This document shows, in pieces, positions 46,373 through 57,625 of a stretch of 64,000 nucleotides of DNA. Source of the DNA: Cephalotrichum gorgonifer (Eukaryota; Ascomycota; Sordariomycetes; Microascales; Microascaceae). Where the stretch lies: the NCBI GenBank assembly GCA_900312665.1, contig ONZQ02000009.1, positions 186,001 through 250,000 on the forward strand. The letters are read 5' to 3'. A model generated the notes under the pieces. It saw only the letters and a program-made list of their open reading frames with translations. It ran no database searches and was not told where the DNA came from. The stretch's first letter is position 1; every line of letters starts with the position of its first letter. The position numbers were made by a program, and so were the translations under genes.

Positions 46373-48213
46373 GATGAAAAAAGATAAAGTAGATAGAAAG
46401 TAGAAAGTAGGAAGTAGGCTTGAAGCTTAGAATACTGATGGGTGTTAACAAGATCTGGAATGTCTTCTACTGGGGAGGTGGGCAGCAGCTTTATACGGTG
46501 TCCCCCCTTTATTTTGAATACTAACCCACGTGTGTTCCTGCGTCGTGGGCTTGCTAATATCCCCCCCCCTTTTTCTCCGGCCCCTATTTTCGTCTCTCAT
46601 GACCCATCGTCGCCCCCTTCTTTTCTTCTCGGCCTTGCTTTTTGTCATGAACTTCTTTTCGTCAGGAGTCTTCACTATATCTATAAGGACCACTTTGTGA
46701 TCTTCCATGCAGGCCGGACTACAGGGCAGCTGAGAGTGAGGCTGGGAAGTTCGTATTAGTGAGTTCCCTGGCCTCTCTTATCCGCCATCCTCCAGCCCCC
46801 CCCCCCGGCCTCCATCAGCTTGGCTCTTCCCATAAATGTCGACCTGGGAGACTATATGAGCAGTTTCAAAGAAGTCTGCATCTAGTTAGTACGCAATAAA
46901 AGACGTGGTTGACATGGAGATGATGGGTTTCTGTTGTCCCAGACAGGTCTAGGGGGAGATGTTTCAGGAGCGCAAACTTCGTCAAGCGATGCCGTGGCTG
47001 GATTCCGGAGGCTCCGGTTCGGGGGCAGAGGTGGCGGTGAAAAATCGTGAGACTACGAGTGGCATGTAGCTGATACCTAGAATAGAGGGAAAATATTGGA
47101 AAAGGCTGGATTACACACCGTCTAAAACCATCTAATATGACGATTGCCGCCGTCTGTGTGGGTGGTGGGTGGGTGTTTACAGGCATTTTGTTAGACATTG
47201 ACATGAGATGTATTATCAAGAGGTCTACGCCACTACTTGTCTCATTCTCATGTCCCATGGGTCTAAATCTTCAATGACGAAGCCAAACTACGCAATAACT
47301 GGGAAAACGTAATCATCTACCCTCACCAGTCTTTATACCTGTCTACGCCCGATACGTGGTGCGGGGGCGGCCGAGGCATCTCGTGTAAGTCCTCCCCGGA
47401 TGGTAAACATGAGCTCGCTCAACACGGAGTGTAGCATAAAGGTGTGAGTGTGGTACTCATATTCCTAGCCACCAAAACCTTCCTCACACCTATGAAATTA
47501 CCCAGGTGACTAGAAAAGACAAGCACTTGTTACCCCCGTCTCAGCAAGGAGCCACACCGGATTGAGTGTTGCTACATGTCACCACGACAACGTGCACCTC
47601 GTAATGACAACCCACTCGTAAAGCCTCTCTCGCTAGGCATATATACGTGTATACGCCGAGATGAGAGAGAATCCGATAAGCTCAACAGTCTCCGCACAGA
47701 CATTTGTCTCTTCAAAGCGGCGGGTTGGGTTTATCCTCTTCCAGCCTCGGGTGGGTAGAGAGAGAGACATCGTCACTCTCGGTTGGTAACCCTTCTTCAC
47801 TAGGGTTGTACAATCCCCCGGCCGATTCCACCTTCTCTTGAAGATTAAGCTCCCGCTCTAGTCCGGTGGTAGTTGCGAGGTTGGGAGTTATACGCTTTGA
47901 CACTATCTCGGGTGGAAAGGACGAGGATAGTGACGGTCGGCTAGGCAAGGATATCACCTCTCCTTCGACCCTCAGGGCCTTCTCAAGGAAATTGAACTAC
48001 CCTTGTTCGCCCTCTTTTGTCTAGAAACATTATCTTCGCGTTTCCACCCCGATTTACCTCTTCCTCCTTTCTTATTCTCTCCCTCGAGAATCTTGCCTTC
48101 GTCCCCTCCACCTCGTCTAATCCTTTGAATACACAAACATATATATCTTCACTCACCATCTAAACGTAATACCCCATTCACCGCCGGGACTGTCGAGGAA
48201 ACAATCACTCACC
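46373..48213. other. Intergenic, 1.8 kb, between divergent genes
   Basis: Upstream region of the GPI-protein gene (-) and of the membrane-protein gene (+). No gene is supported: a frame at 46866-47258 (-) has no domain. AAAGTAGAAAGTAGG-type repeats lie at 46388-46415, just upstream of the GPI gene, and pyrimidine-rich DNA at 48000-48200 is likely the promoter and 5' UTR of the membrane-protein gene. Confidence 0.5.
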
Positions 48214-49882
48214 ATGGGCCACGCCCTCTCGTCGACTGCGTTCGTCGGCCCGGGGACACAGACAAGCGTAAGCCTAGTCCATCCACCCACGCCAACTTAT
48301 ACGGGAAGCTACTAACATGCCTCCTCCCAACGCCCAGGACGAATCCTACCCGTCCTGTCACATCCTCGGCGACCCGGAGCTCTACGGGCTCGGGATCCGT
48401 ATCGCATTCTACATCCAATATCTGGCCTTCGCCCTCGCCCTCGTCACAAACACCACCGCGTCTCTCCCCGCCCTCCGCACCGGCATCGCCATCCTCTGCG
48501 CTGCCCTCTTCGCCTCCCTCTGCACCAGCTCTACCGGGGATGGCCTCGTCGTGCTGGACTGGTACATCGTCACGGCGCTGGCGGCGCCCTACATCTTCCT
48601 CACGGACCTCCCCGTCCACGCCGCCTCCGCTCGGGCCTACCTCACCCGCCGCGGAGCCACCTGCGCCTCCGCCGGGAAGCTGATAGGCGAGCACGTAACG
48701 GGCGGCGCCATGGTCCGGCAGTGGGGGATCCTGGACGCCGCCATCTCCACCTACAGGGCCCATTACGCACTCTCGGACGCCCTGGACCAGGGCAGCCCCA
48801 TGGACGACGAGCTCACGAGGCTCCAGCACTCCCTTGTCGAGTTCGGCAGGGTAACGAGGGTCTCCCCCTCCTCCGACGTCGCGGCGCCCTACTCCGTCAG
48901 GGAGGTCGCCCGCGCCACGACGGCCTCCCCGCGCGACGCCTACCCCTTCAGCAAGTCGCGGTTCAGAGGGGACCTGGTGCAGGCGTGCTGCGCCGCGGGG
49001 ATGACGCGCTCCGAGGCGAGGCGCGCGGCCCGCCGGATCGAGGACGCCACGAGGAGGGAGTCCTCCGTCGCCCGCTCCCGCGAGACGCTCCTCGAGATCA
49101 GGGAGGGCATGTGCGTCACGGGGCCGCGCGACATGGTGGCCGTCGCCGTGGTCTGCGCCTCGTGGGCCGCCTTCCAGGTCGTCAGGCCGTGGCTGTACTT
49201 CCGCGGCCTGGAGCGCGGGATGAAGGACGGGTGCGACGTTCGCCTGATGTGGTTCGTCGTCCCGGCCAGTATCTACGGCGAGACCTTCGGGATTTGGATG
49301 AAGGTCTGGGGCTGCATCATGTGTGCCGCGGGCGCGGTGGTCTTCTCCTACGGCGCGGTGGTTTTCGTGAGGAATATGGTCGCCGTGGGGAGGTGGGACC
49401 AGGGGAGCAGATCCCTCCTCTCGGACGTGGAGTCGCAGAGGAGGAGCCTCCTGAGCGCGAGCGAGGCGTCGTCCATCGACGGCTCGTCCCTGCAGTCTAC
49501 GTTGCGTAGTGGGTATCGTCAGGGGAGGAGCCCCGGCCGCCGCCGCCGGACGTACTTCCGCTTCGTCGCCGCCCTGCAGCTCTTCGTCCTCGCGGTGGCA
49601 GCTGCGATGGCGGAGGGCACCATCCTGGCGAACCACATCGACATGGCGAGGTTTGACCTCGGGAAGTCGAGCCAGGTCTTCGCTCTCGTCGTTGGGATCG
49701 TGACCTCGGCGCCAGTGTACTGGGAGTGTCTTGTCATTGTGCCGCTGAGGAGGTCAGTGAGGAGGAAACAGTCCAGGGACGACGGAGTGTCCAGGGAATG
49801 GAAGTTCAAGATTGAGGAAGTTCATATGAAAGAGGAGGGTAAGCCAGCTAGGAGCACCAGGAGGATGTCCACGAACTTCTGA
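48214..49882 (+). CDS. Multi-pass membrane protein, function unknown
   Basis: Exons 48214-48267 and 48338-49882 give 532 residues; the 70-nt intron has donor GTAAGC, a TACTAAC branch site and a CAG acceptor. Hydrophobic segments suggest about seven or eight membrane helices: GIRIAFYIQYLAFALALV, GIAILCAALFASLCTS, WYIVTALAAPYIFLTDLPV, VAVVCASWAAFQVVRPWLYF, WFVVPASIYGETFGIWMKVW, GCIMCAAGAVVFSYGAVVFV, FVAALQLFVLAVAAAMAEG and FALVVGIVTSAPVYWECLVI. The large loop between helices 3 and 4 is charged and Arg-rich. The DPELYGLGIRIAFYIQ start resembles uncharacterised membrane proteins common in Pezizomycotina (from memory). There is no transporter signature that I recognise. The C-terminus is basic and probably cytosolic. 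Confidence 0.8.
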
Positions 49883-50474
49883 GGGGCGGGCGGACGGACG
49901 GACAAAGGGTTTGAGAGAATGTATGATACCGTTTTGAGATTAGCTCGTAGTAGATGTATGATACCAATAAGGTGAGTCCCCTAATAATACTTCATTGCTC
50001 CTAGCCTTCCGACCCCCTTCCCTGCGCAGCGCTGCGTGAGTTCCCACATAACACATGGACGGTTTCCTCTTTAGCGAAATCCCTTTGCCTCTCGTAGATG
50101 AGTACCCGAGGAACACAGACCGCGAGGAAACCGAACCACAAACAAGGCTGGCTGTTCACAAGAAACAGGCGTTGTCACGGCACACAATCCTCGAGAAGTG
50201 TCAAAACAATGATATTCGTGTCTACTGGCATCCGCCGAACCCAACTGTCATTGAAATGCCATCGCACGCCCTTTTCCGACCACACCTCGACTCCCATGCA
50301 AGCAGAGTGTAAGTAATAAAAAGGAACTCCTTCTCACATACATCCCTTTTGATCTTCCCCCTCTTGTGACCAAAGAGACCGACGCTCAAGTCCATACCCA
50401 CACGGGCCGCCCCCCAGGTGGCCCCGTCATATACATCCCCAACACCCACAAACCCTCGTTTTATTTTTCTTTGT
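49883..50474. other. Intergenic between convergent genes
   Basis: Space between the membrane-protein gene (+) and the eL21 gene (-). It probably contains the 3' UTRs. No gene is seen. Confidence 0.5.
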
Positions 50475-51302
50475 TTAAATCGTGGTCTCGTAGGCGACAG
50501 GAGTCACCGTCTGGGGAGTGTTGTTCTCGAAGGACAGGGTGTGGCCTTCCCTGGGCGCGGCGGGGAGCCTCTTGACGAGGACGGGCTTGCCCTCAGCCTT
50601 GGCCTTCTGAGTGGCCTCGCGGTTGGCCTTGACGCGGCGGAGGAAGTCGTCGCGAGAGCGCGAGGGCGAGATGTGCTCGATGCGGACGTTGATGCGCTTC
50701 TCGATGTACCGGTGCTTGACCTTCTTGTAGATGATGATACCGACCGCCGACTTGGTGACGTTGTAGATGACACCAGTCTTACCGTGGTAGACCTTGTAGG
50801 GCATACTAGGAAGGGTGTTAGTATCGGTGTTGCTTCGGTTCTTCGCCCAGTTGACAACGTGATTCTCTCCGATGTTGGGGAGAGAGGGAGGCGGGACTTC
50901 GTTGGGATCGGTCGCCGTGGTGTGCCTTGGGGGAGGGGGGTTCGGTCTTACCCCTTCTGGACGGCACCATTGACCTTGATGTCGACGATATCACCGACCC
51001 TATAAAACACACATTGTCAGCCGCCCGCAATCAAATCCGCTTCTATCATGGGTTTTATAACATACCTGTATTCCTTCAAGTACGTAGACAGGGCAATCAT
51101 ACCCTTCTTACGGTAATCCCTAGCGAAGGCATACTGCACGTCGCGTTAGCACATTATTCCCTCCCCCCCCAAATTCCCCATCCCATCATCCATCGAACAA
51201 CAGCTCCTCCCCTCCAAGACGGATTGAGGAGGGGAGGCAGCAGGGCGAGAAAAAGTATAGACGTACGCGAGTGCCAGCACGAAGACCTGCGGGGTGACCC
51301 AT
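50475..51302 (-). CDS. RPL21: Large-subunit ribosomal protein eL21
   Basis: Four exons: 51267-51302, 51066-51133, 50952-50999 and 50475-50805, giving 160 residues, the usual length. The protein reads MGHPAGLRAGTR, then YAFARDYRKKGMIALSTYLK, then VGDIVDIKVNGAVQKGMPYK and VYHGKTGVIYNVTKSAVGII, with VKHRYIEKRINVRIEHISPS and the ending PQTVTPVAYETTI. It is a 60S protein near the central protuberance. Introns are 133, 66 and 146 nt. The gene is divergent from uS4, with 452 bp between start codons, so the two ribosomal protein genes probably share regulation. Confidence 0.96.
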
Positions 51303-51754
51303 TTTGGCGACTGGTTCGGTATCCTTTGGTGTGGTGGTTTGGTGATGTTGTTTGGCGCGGGAGGAAGTGGTGAAGTCGACGTCGGGTTTTCACCAAATGC
51401 ACGACTCCGGGAAATCTGTGTGGAAAGGGTAACTCGGCGGAATTTCTTTCTCAAAGGTACGTACCCCACAAACCAAAGCCTACCATACCAAAGAGGAGCG
51501 GGAGTGGGTGGAGGGGAGGCAGAATTAAGTGAGGACAATTAGGGCAATGGCGAAGCCCTGATTACATAACACAGACCAACTCGAAAAATGGTGCCGTCTG
51601 CAAAAAATGTCTGTGGAGAGGCTAGAGCGAATCAGAGCGCTGGGCCCCACTAGGAATTATCCCACACATTTTTCAACTACATCGAAGCGGTGGAAGTTTG
51701 AATCTCTCTCCCACTCCCAACCTCCACCATCACCACCCATCATCAACATCCAAA
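51303..51754. promoter_or_regulatory. Bidirectional ribosomal-protein promoter (eL21 / uS4)
   Basis: The 452 bp between the divergent start codons. TTAGGGC lies at 51539-51545 and AGCCCT at 51554-51559, so AGGGC and GCCCT form a short inverted pair near the middle. The same TTAGGGC core is found before the eL37 gene. Telobox-like boxes of this type are known in ribosomal protein promoters of fungi. The region also has GGTGTGGTGGTTTGGTG-type GT-rich DNA on the eL21 side. No coding sequence is seen. Confidence 0.6.
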
Positions 51755-52681
51755 ATGCCTCCGTAAGTCGCCAATTGCAGCGCCCTCCCCCAGAGAGAGA
51801 GGAGTTGAGAGTCGCCATTGCATAATGCTAACGTTTATTGTTCTTCCAGCCGCGCGTACTCTAAGACGTCCCGCGTCCCGCGTAGGCCCTTCGAGGCTGC
51901 TCGTCTGTTAGTATTATCACCGACCACTGAAGCATGAGCTGGTCTCTGCTCAAGTCGATGTGATCCGGAAATACTGACTGGTAGGGTTTGAAAAATACAG
52001 GGACTCCGAGCTGAAGCTCGTCGGCGAGTATGGTCTCCGCAACAAGCGTGAGGTCTGGCGTGTCCAGCTTACCCTCTCCAAGATTCGTCGTGCTGCCCGG
52101 TATGTCTATTAACAGAATTCCCAAAGCCAACTTAGCCCCCCCTTCACTCCCATCAGCACCTCAGTTAGGCCGGCGGGCGAAGGAAGCGCCGTGGGAGTCG
52201 GCCGAGGGAAGATGGGCAAAAAAAAGAAAGAGGAAAAAAGGGCGACCCCGCTAACAGATGCCGGACGAACAGTGAGCTCCTTACTCTTGACGAGAAGGAC
52301 CCCAAGCGTCTCTTCGAGGGTAACGCCCTTATCCGCCGTCTCGTGCGCGTCGGTGTCCTCGACGAGTCCCGCATGAAGCTCGATTACGTCCTTGCCCTCA
52401 AGGTCGAGGACTTCCTCGAGCGCCGCCTCCAGACCCTTGTCTACAAGCTCGGTCTCGCCAAGTCCATCCACCACGCCCGTGTCCTCATCCGCCAGCGCCA
52501 CATCCGCGTCGGCAAGCAGATCGTCAACGTCCCCTCGTTCATTGTCCGCCTTGACTCCCAGAAGCACATCGACTTCGCCATCACCTCGCCCTTCGGCGGT
52601 GGCCGCTTCGGCCGTGTCAGGAGGAAGAAGGCCAAGGCCGCCGAGGGTGGTGATGAGGAGGAGGAGGAGGATGAGGAGTAA
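51755..52681 (+). CDS. RPS9: Small-subunit ribosomal protein uS4 (yeast S9)
   Basis: Four exons: 51755-51762, 51850-51906, 52001-52099 and 52273-52681, giving 190 residues. Exon 1 is only eight bases (ATGCCTCC). The protein starts MPPRAYSKTSRVPRRPFEAA, continues DSELKLVGEYGLRNKREVWR, and carries the S4 RNA-binding domain at about 106-170 (EDFLERRLQTLVYKLGLAKS, HHARVLIRQRHIRVGKQIVN). It ends with an acidic Glu run (EGGDEEEEEDEE), a common feature in fungi. uS4 binds 18S rRNA early in 40S assembly and contributes to decoding accuracy. Introns are 87, 94 and 173 nt. Confidence 0.96.
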
Positions 52682-53051
52682 ATGCATCGCCAACACCTGT
52701 GATGTTTAGAGGGGGCTGTTCGTGTGGTGGTATCTATTCGGTAGTTTGTCGCCTTTCTAACGAATGCGAAAAAAGAGGTTACGGAAATCCGGTCATGGTC
52801 GTGGGCGAAGCTCATAGCTCGGGGCGTTCAGACAGGGAAAAATGATTATTAGCATCCTGACTTTGTAGTCGGATGAATGCACATGTGTATGACTTGCAAA
52901 TCAAGGCCTCAGGTCAGCTCATATCATCGTAACGACAAATGAATGACTCGTTCAGCACCTCTGAGAAACGATATATCCTCGCGTGAAATGTTATCCGTCA
53001 TTATGTATTATGTCAATGCATTTTGGTTTGTATTTAAAGATGCTCAGGATA
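52682..53051. other. Intergenic between convergent genes
   Basis: Space between the stop codons of uS4 (+) and Slu7 (-). It is AT-rich and probably holds both 3' UTRs. No gene is seen. Confidence 0.5.
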
Positions 53052-54497
53052 TCAATGGACAAGCTCATCCTTGCCTAGTAGCTTCGCCATTGGGTCGTCC
53101 GCTGCCGTCCTCTTCCTCCTATACTCGTCCAGCTCCTCCTCCGTGATGCCGTCCGTCATTTCCTTGGCCACCCGCTTCTTGGCCTTTCTCGCCGGCGGCT
53201 CCAGCATTTTCCTCTCCTCTCCTCCCTGCTGCTCCCCATTATCCCCATCGCCTCGTCCCTCGCCGTCCTCCCCATTCTCCGTCAGCAGCCCTGCCCCCGT
53301 CCGCTGCCTCTCCGCGTTCTCAAAGGCCTCGACGCCCGCCTCCCCTGTGCAGTAGGAGTTCTTAATCACCGAGCGACAGCAGGCGTACCCCCACTTGAAG
53401 TCCGCCCACCAGCTCCCCCACACGGAGGTGTGGTTCCCCGGGTGGACGTCCTCGACGTACTTTGACTTCGCAGCGGTCTTGGGAAGGCCCTTGATGGCGC
53501 CGGACTCGTCGTACTCGACGAACATCTCCGACTCGGTGACGGCGGCGGCGCGCAGCGCCTTCGCCGCGCCGTTGCCGCCCTCCTCCTCGTCGCCGCCACC
53601 GTACTTCTCCCGCAGCAGCCTCTCCCTCTCGGCGCGGCGCTTCTCGGCCTCCTCCTCCTCCTTCTTGCGGTAGAAGGCGCCCGCCGTGGGGTTCGCCTGC
53701 ACGTGCAGGCTCGTGTCGCCCTTCCTCTCCTGCGCCTCCCAGGCGAACTGCTGTGCCCTCTCGAACTCGGCGGCGTCACCCGACGCCTTCATGAAGCCCT
53801 CCTCGGCAAAAACCTGGGCGGTCTTGTCGTCGGCCTCGCCGGCGTTCACGAGCGCCCTGGTCTTGGGGTTATAGGTAGCCGAGTTGAGGTCCAGGTTCAT
53901 GAGGTACTTCGCCGTGTCCTCTCGTATGCGCAGCTGCCTCGTCGCGGTGCTCTGGTGCTTGGTGGGGTCGAGCTCCTCGGCGTACGTGTCCCCCGCGGCG
54001 CCGCCCGCGGCCCCCTTCTGCTTCTCCAGCGCCTTCTTCCTCAGCTCGTCGATCTCGTTGAACTCGTCCACGACGGCCATGTACTCTCTCGCGTCGAAGC
54101 CGTTCCACCGGTCCCTCTTGGCGTCCCACCCGAGGTTGACGTCCTGCACCACCTCGTCCGCCTCGATGTCCTTCCCCGTCCACTTGGCGCCCCTCGCCCT
54201 CGGCCTCGAGAGACAGTCCTTCGCCGCGTGGGTCATGGCGCCGCAGTTCACGCAAGCGCCCTTCCGGTACTTGGTCGCCGCGGGGCCCGCCCTCCTTCCC
54301 CGCGCGTACCACTCGTCCTTCTTCTCGTCGTCCTTCTTCTGCAGGCGCTGATGCTCGAGATAGTCGGTCGACTCGGACTCTTCGCCCGCGTAGAAGGGCC
54401 GCTTGCTGATGAAGGAGGGGATGTACACGTTCTCCCCCTTAGGGTCCGCGCCGGGCGCGTTGCCGGGAGGGGCGTTGGGTTTCCGGGGTGGTGGCAT
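53052..54497 (-). CDS. SLU7: Pre-mRNA splicing factor Slu7
   Basis: A single exon of 481 residues. Slu7 acts in the second catalytic step of splicing and helps select the 3' splice site. The N-terminus has NVYIPSFISKRPFYAG, then a CCHC zinc knuckle CVNCGAMTHAAKDC (about 82-95), then SRPRARGAKWTGKDIEADE and the conserved DVNLGWDAKRDRWNGFDARE. Further motifs are STATRQLRIREDTAKYLMNL and NPKTRALVNAGE. The HTSVWGSWW and GYACCRSVIKNSYCTGEAG segments near residue 375 are also typical of the family. The C-terminus is charged and ends DPMAKLLGKDELVH. The whole gene is intron-free, unlike most of its neighbours, which is notable for a splicing factor. Confidence 0.96.
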   Translation of the reverse strand: MPPPRKPNAPPGNAPGADPKGENVYIPSFISKRPFYAGEESESTDYLEHQRLQKKDDEKKDEWYARGRRAGPAATKYRKGACVNCGAMTHAAKDCLSRPRARGAKWTGKDIEADEVVQDVNLGWDAKRDRWNGFDAREYMAVVDEFNEIDELRKKALEKQKGAAGGAAGDTYAEELDPTKHQSTATRQLRIREDTAKYLMNLDLNSATYNPKTRALVNAGEADDKTAQVFAEEGFMKASGDAAEFERAQQFAWEAQERKGDTSLHVQANPTAGAFYRKKEEEEAEKRRAERERLLREKYGGGDEEEGGNGAAKALRAAAVTESEMFVEYDESGAIKGLPKTAAKSKYVEDVHPGNHTSVWGSWWADFKWGYACCRSVIKNSYCTGEAGVEAFENAERQRTGAGLLTENGEDGEGRGDGDNGEQQGGEERKMLEPPARKAKKRVAKEMTDGITEEELDEYRRKRTAADDPMAKLLGKDELVH

Positions 54498-57400
54498 CTC
54501 TGTGGTTTTTGTGACGGATGGATTCGGTATGTGTTTGCTCGGTGGTATTAGGGCGTACCGCTCTCGTGTGGGTGCAGCAGAAGGTAGCTAACAGTGGAGT
54601 GCAAGCGGCTATTTCGAGATGTGGTGTATTATGGATTGCGATGTCGAAACGGTCAGGTCACATTCGCAATGGTCGTGGACAATACAAGTAGGAATACATT
54701 CAAGCATTATTTCTCGATAAGATAAGCTGGGCCAAACTGCGTTTGCTTAGTCACCAGTCCTGGTTTCTAGCCACCGGCCAGCACGTGATGATGATGATGC
54801 CTACGGCATCACGAGAAGGAAAAAGTATCATTTTTCTACTACGAGGAAATACGAGAACTTGATTTACTATCTCGCTGCTTACACACGTTCCGTACCCCAT
54901 CCGCTTACCTACTACTGCTACTGCACGATTCGAGGAAGTAAGGTGTATAGAGCTTTTTGTTCGTGCGTAGTACACAGGTCTGCCTGGAGCCGCCTTCAGC
55001 CAATCTCACAGCTTCGCTCTCAATAGAGCGAGCACCCTACAGTGGTGCACCCGCCAACGGCGGGCTATCGAAAGTCCCCGAAGACGTCGAGGAATGATCC
55101 AGAAGAACGTTGGTACAGAGGCACATAGGCAACAATGGCTGAAAGATCATATCCCGAACCACCCCAGCCTGGCCGAGTTCGTTGTCTGGAGTCCGCTCCC
55201 TCATCACACCTTATACAGACTGGCGCAATCTCTCATTTCTCGGTAAACTGCCCCCGACTAGCACTTTGAATTAATACGCCCATGTCTGATTCAGAGTTTG
55301 GCGATGAGGCTGCCAGCCTGTAACGATATGTAGTCCATGAGGCAAACTCACGACAGCGGCACAAGAGTTGCCTCGTCCATCCCCATGACAAGATTGGTCA
55401 GTCGTCCGGTCTGTCTTACGCCCTTGTCCGCCCATATGTTGCGCAAGAAAACTACCGATTTCCCACCCTGGTCCCGCTACTATATCTTACTCGTAGGTGA
55501 CTATTACCCCCCGCCCCACCCACAAGTGTTCTCGGCGACTTGTTCGTGACTTGTGAATAAAAAATGCACTTAGTAGCTCCCGCACTTATGTGAAATTGCA
55601 GGTTGGGTTGCCAACGCAGAGTGCCACTGTCGTTTCGGTCATGGAGCCGAAGTTGCGCAACTACCAGGGCGCGCCATACGAAGTTGATGTACATGTCCTT
55701 CACCCGTCAGCATATAATTCGTGGAAAGTCACAATAATCGGATGCCCATCACTGTTTCTTGACCGTTGCTCATGTTGGTTCAACGCGTACATTTACTAAT
55801 GGCCGGCTGTGTTCGGGGCTATAGCTACGAGTATCATAGGGCACAGCTGTGCGGCGATTTGATGAGCTGGTAGTGTATTGCACTTCCAGTCTCGGTAGGG
55901 TCAGGGGGGACACGGGGCGACCGAGTGGTGTCAGAAGGTCTGCTGTCCTAGGTGAAGCGGCAAAATACATGTAAGGTCTATTCGGAGGCCAACCAAGATG
56001 GATAACAGGACGGGCCCACAGTCTTATGTATATGATTGTAGACGCCTAGAATCATGCCGGAAGGCATGACCAGCCAGAGGTATTCTTCCCGTTTTTGCAC
56101 TACCTTCGCAGATGTACCGTAAAACGCGTTTCGATTTTATACGTCCACATACGTCCGCCCCTCATGCCTCTGTTGCCTTGCGCGAACCTCTTGTCGAGAA
56201 GAATACATTCGATACTGCTGCGAGCTCCCAAAAGGTGAAGACAAGGGTAGAGGTGTCTGCCCGGCGGCCACCTGCCATCCGAATCCGCCACCCGCCACAG
56301 GTACATGATTCAATCCTCCTCTTGGTCCTCGTGCTTCCTTTGCCATCTAGCTATCTACTATCCTCTCCACCCACCCTACATCCCTTAAGTTAGCAAATAC
56401 TATATAAGTAACGGCGAGGCAGCATGGGACTGAGGTGCCGCATCCGCCCCATGATCCGAGAACCGAAGAAGAAGAGACAAAAGCCGAGAAACTCGGCTCG
56501 ATAGCTTAGCCGCCTTCCAAGATGGCGGATTACATGTATGGAGGGTCAGACGAGCAAGAGCAGGTTTCTGGGCGCAGATACATCGTCCCTCCCTTTCCAA
56601 AAAAAAAAACACGAAATTGTCAACTGGTCAATCTCAAGAACAAGGGCGCCTGTTCCTGGGCTACGAGTAGCTGGGATTCTTCATACTCATCCGGTGACTA
56701 AATATGATGCCTCCCGGGCTGGCTCCCGACCAGGCTGGATAGCCTTAACGGTGAGCCGTGGACGCGAACCACGTCGCCTGCGGTATATAATGTGAGGACA
56801 TCCCCCACCATGGGAGAAAGAAAAGCAAGCCGGGATGGATGCCGCCTCTACACTCTCGCTCACTTCTGCTCTTTGGCCTGAGCCCGCTCCTCCATCTCCC
56901 AGTCCTGCATCGACCGAATGATCGAGCCGCGGCTGCATACTTGCACCAGTGTCTATGCGAGGTAAGGGATGTCCTTCCTTAGCTATTTCTGCATTTCTTC
57001 TCTTCCCCGTTTCGACACTTCGCGCGGAGGGAAAAGGTTGTCCCCCGTATCACGCAATTGCAGGAATACATAGGCCAGGCGGGCTGAGACTGGTCCTGGG
57101 TGCATACACATATCCTGCCCTTTTACCATTTCCTGCCTGTTCCCGAAAACCTTCTCAGAAAACGAAGACAGAACGGAACGCACTCCCAACCGCCAGAATA
57201 AGTAATTCCAAGGACAAGGAGCGTATCTGTCTCTCTACCTCCTACGGCCAGGTCATCTCAGGCAGCTTTTTGTGGTCTGCGCGAAGATGCGAATAGTTAG
57301 GGCAAGCCGGAAAAGCAACTTAGGCTAGCCAGGTGGCCTACGGTAGAACGCACCGCCTTTGACCAAAACCGCCTCACTCTACCCTGCTGGTTCAACCGCG

Positions 57401-57625
57401 TCGAGGGACTGAGTCTCCTTTCTTAGGGAGTGGTGAGGCGGAAAAGGGGCCCAATCAACACATTGTGCCCGAGACTTGGGCATCTAGACAGATATTCCTT
57501 CGTCCCCCATTTTCCCCTTCCCAGCTATCCCCCAAGATAGAGCCCTCTACACATTCTACGCATTCCTTTTCTTTTTCTTTTTACTTATTCTACGACACGG
57601 GCTCACAACAAGGACAGGTTCGAAT
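54498..57625. other. Gene-poor tract, 3.1 kb
   Basis: No gene is supported. One frame starting at ATG 56955 has an N-terminus resembling a signal peptide (ISAFLLFPVSTLRAEG), but it lacks other support. TACTCGTA/TACGAGTA octamers occur at 55488, 55826 and 56662. Pyrimidine-rich DNA at 57500-57600 is probably the promoter or 5' UTR of the next gene. Confidence 0.5.

Noticed and set aside
48209..49636. 475-codon minus-strand frame opposite the membrane-protein gene
   Set aside because: It is rich in Arg, Gly, His and Asp and has no hydrophobic core; the plus frame has ordered membrane helices and a clean intron.
52100..52272. Possible intron-encoded snoRNA in uS4
   Set aside because: I found no convincing C and D box pair with terminal stem in any of its introns.
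56955..57296. Frame with signal-peptide-like start
   Set aside because: Only the first 20 residues look like a signal; the rest has no Cys pattern or domain and lacks coding bias.
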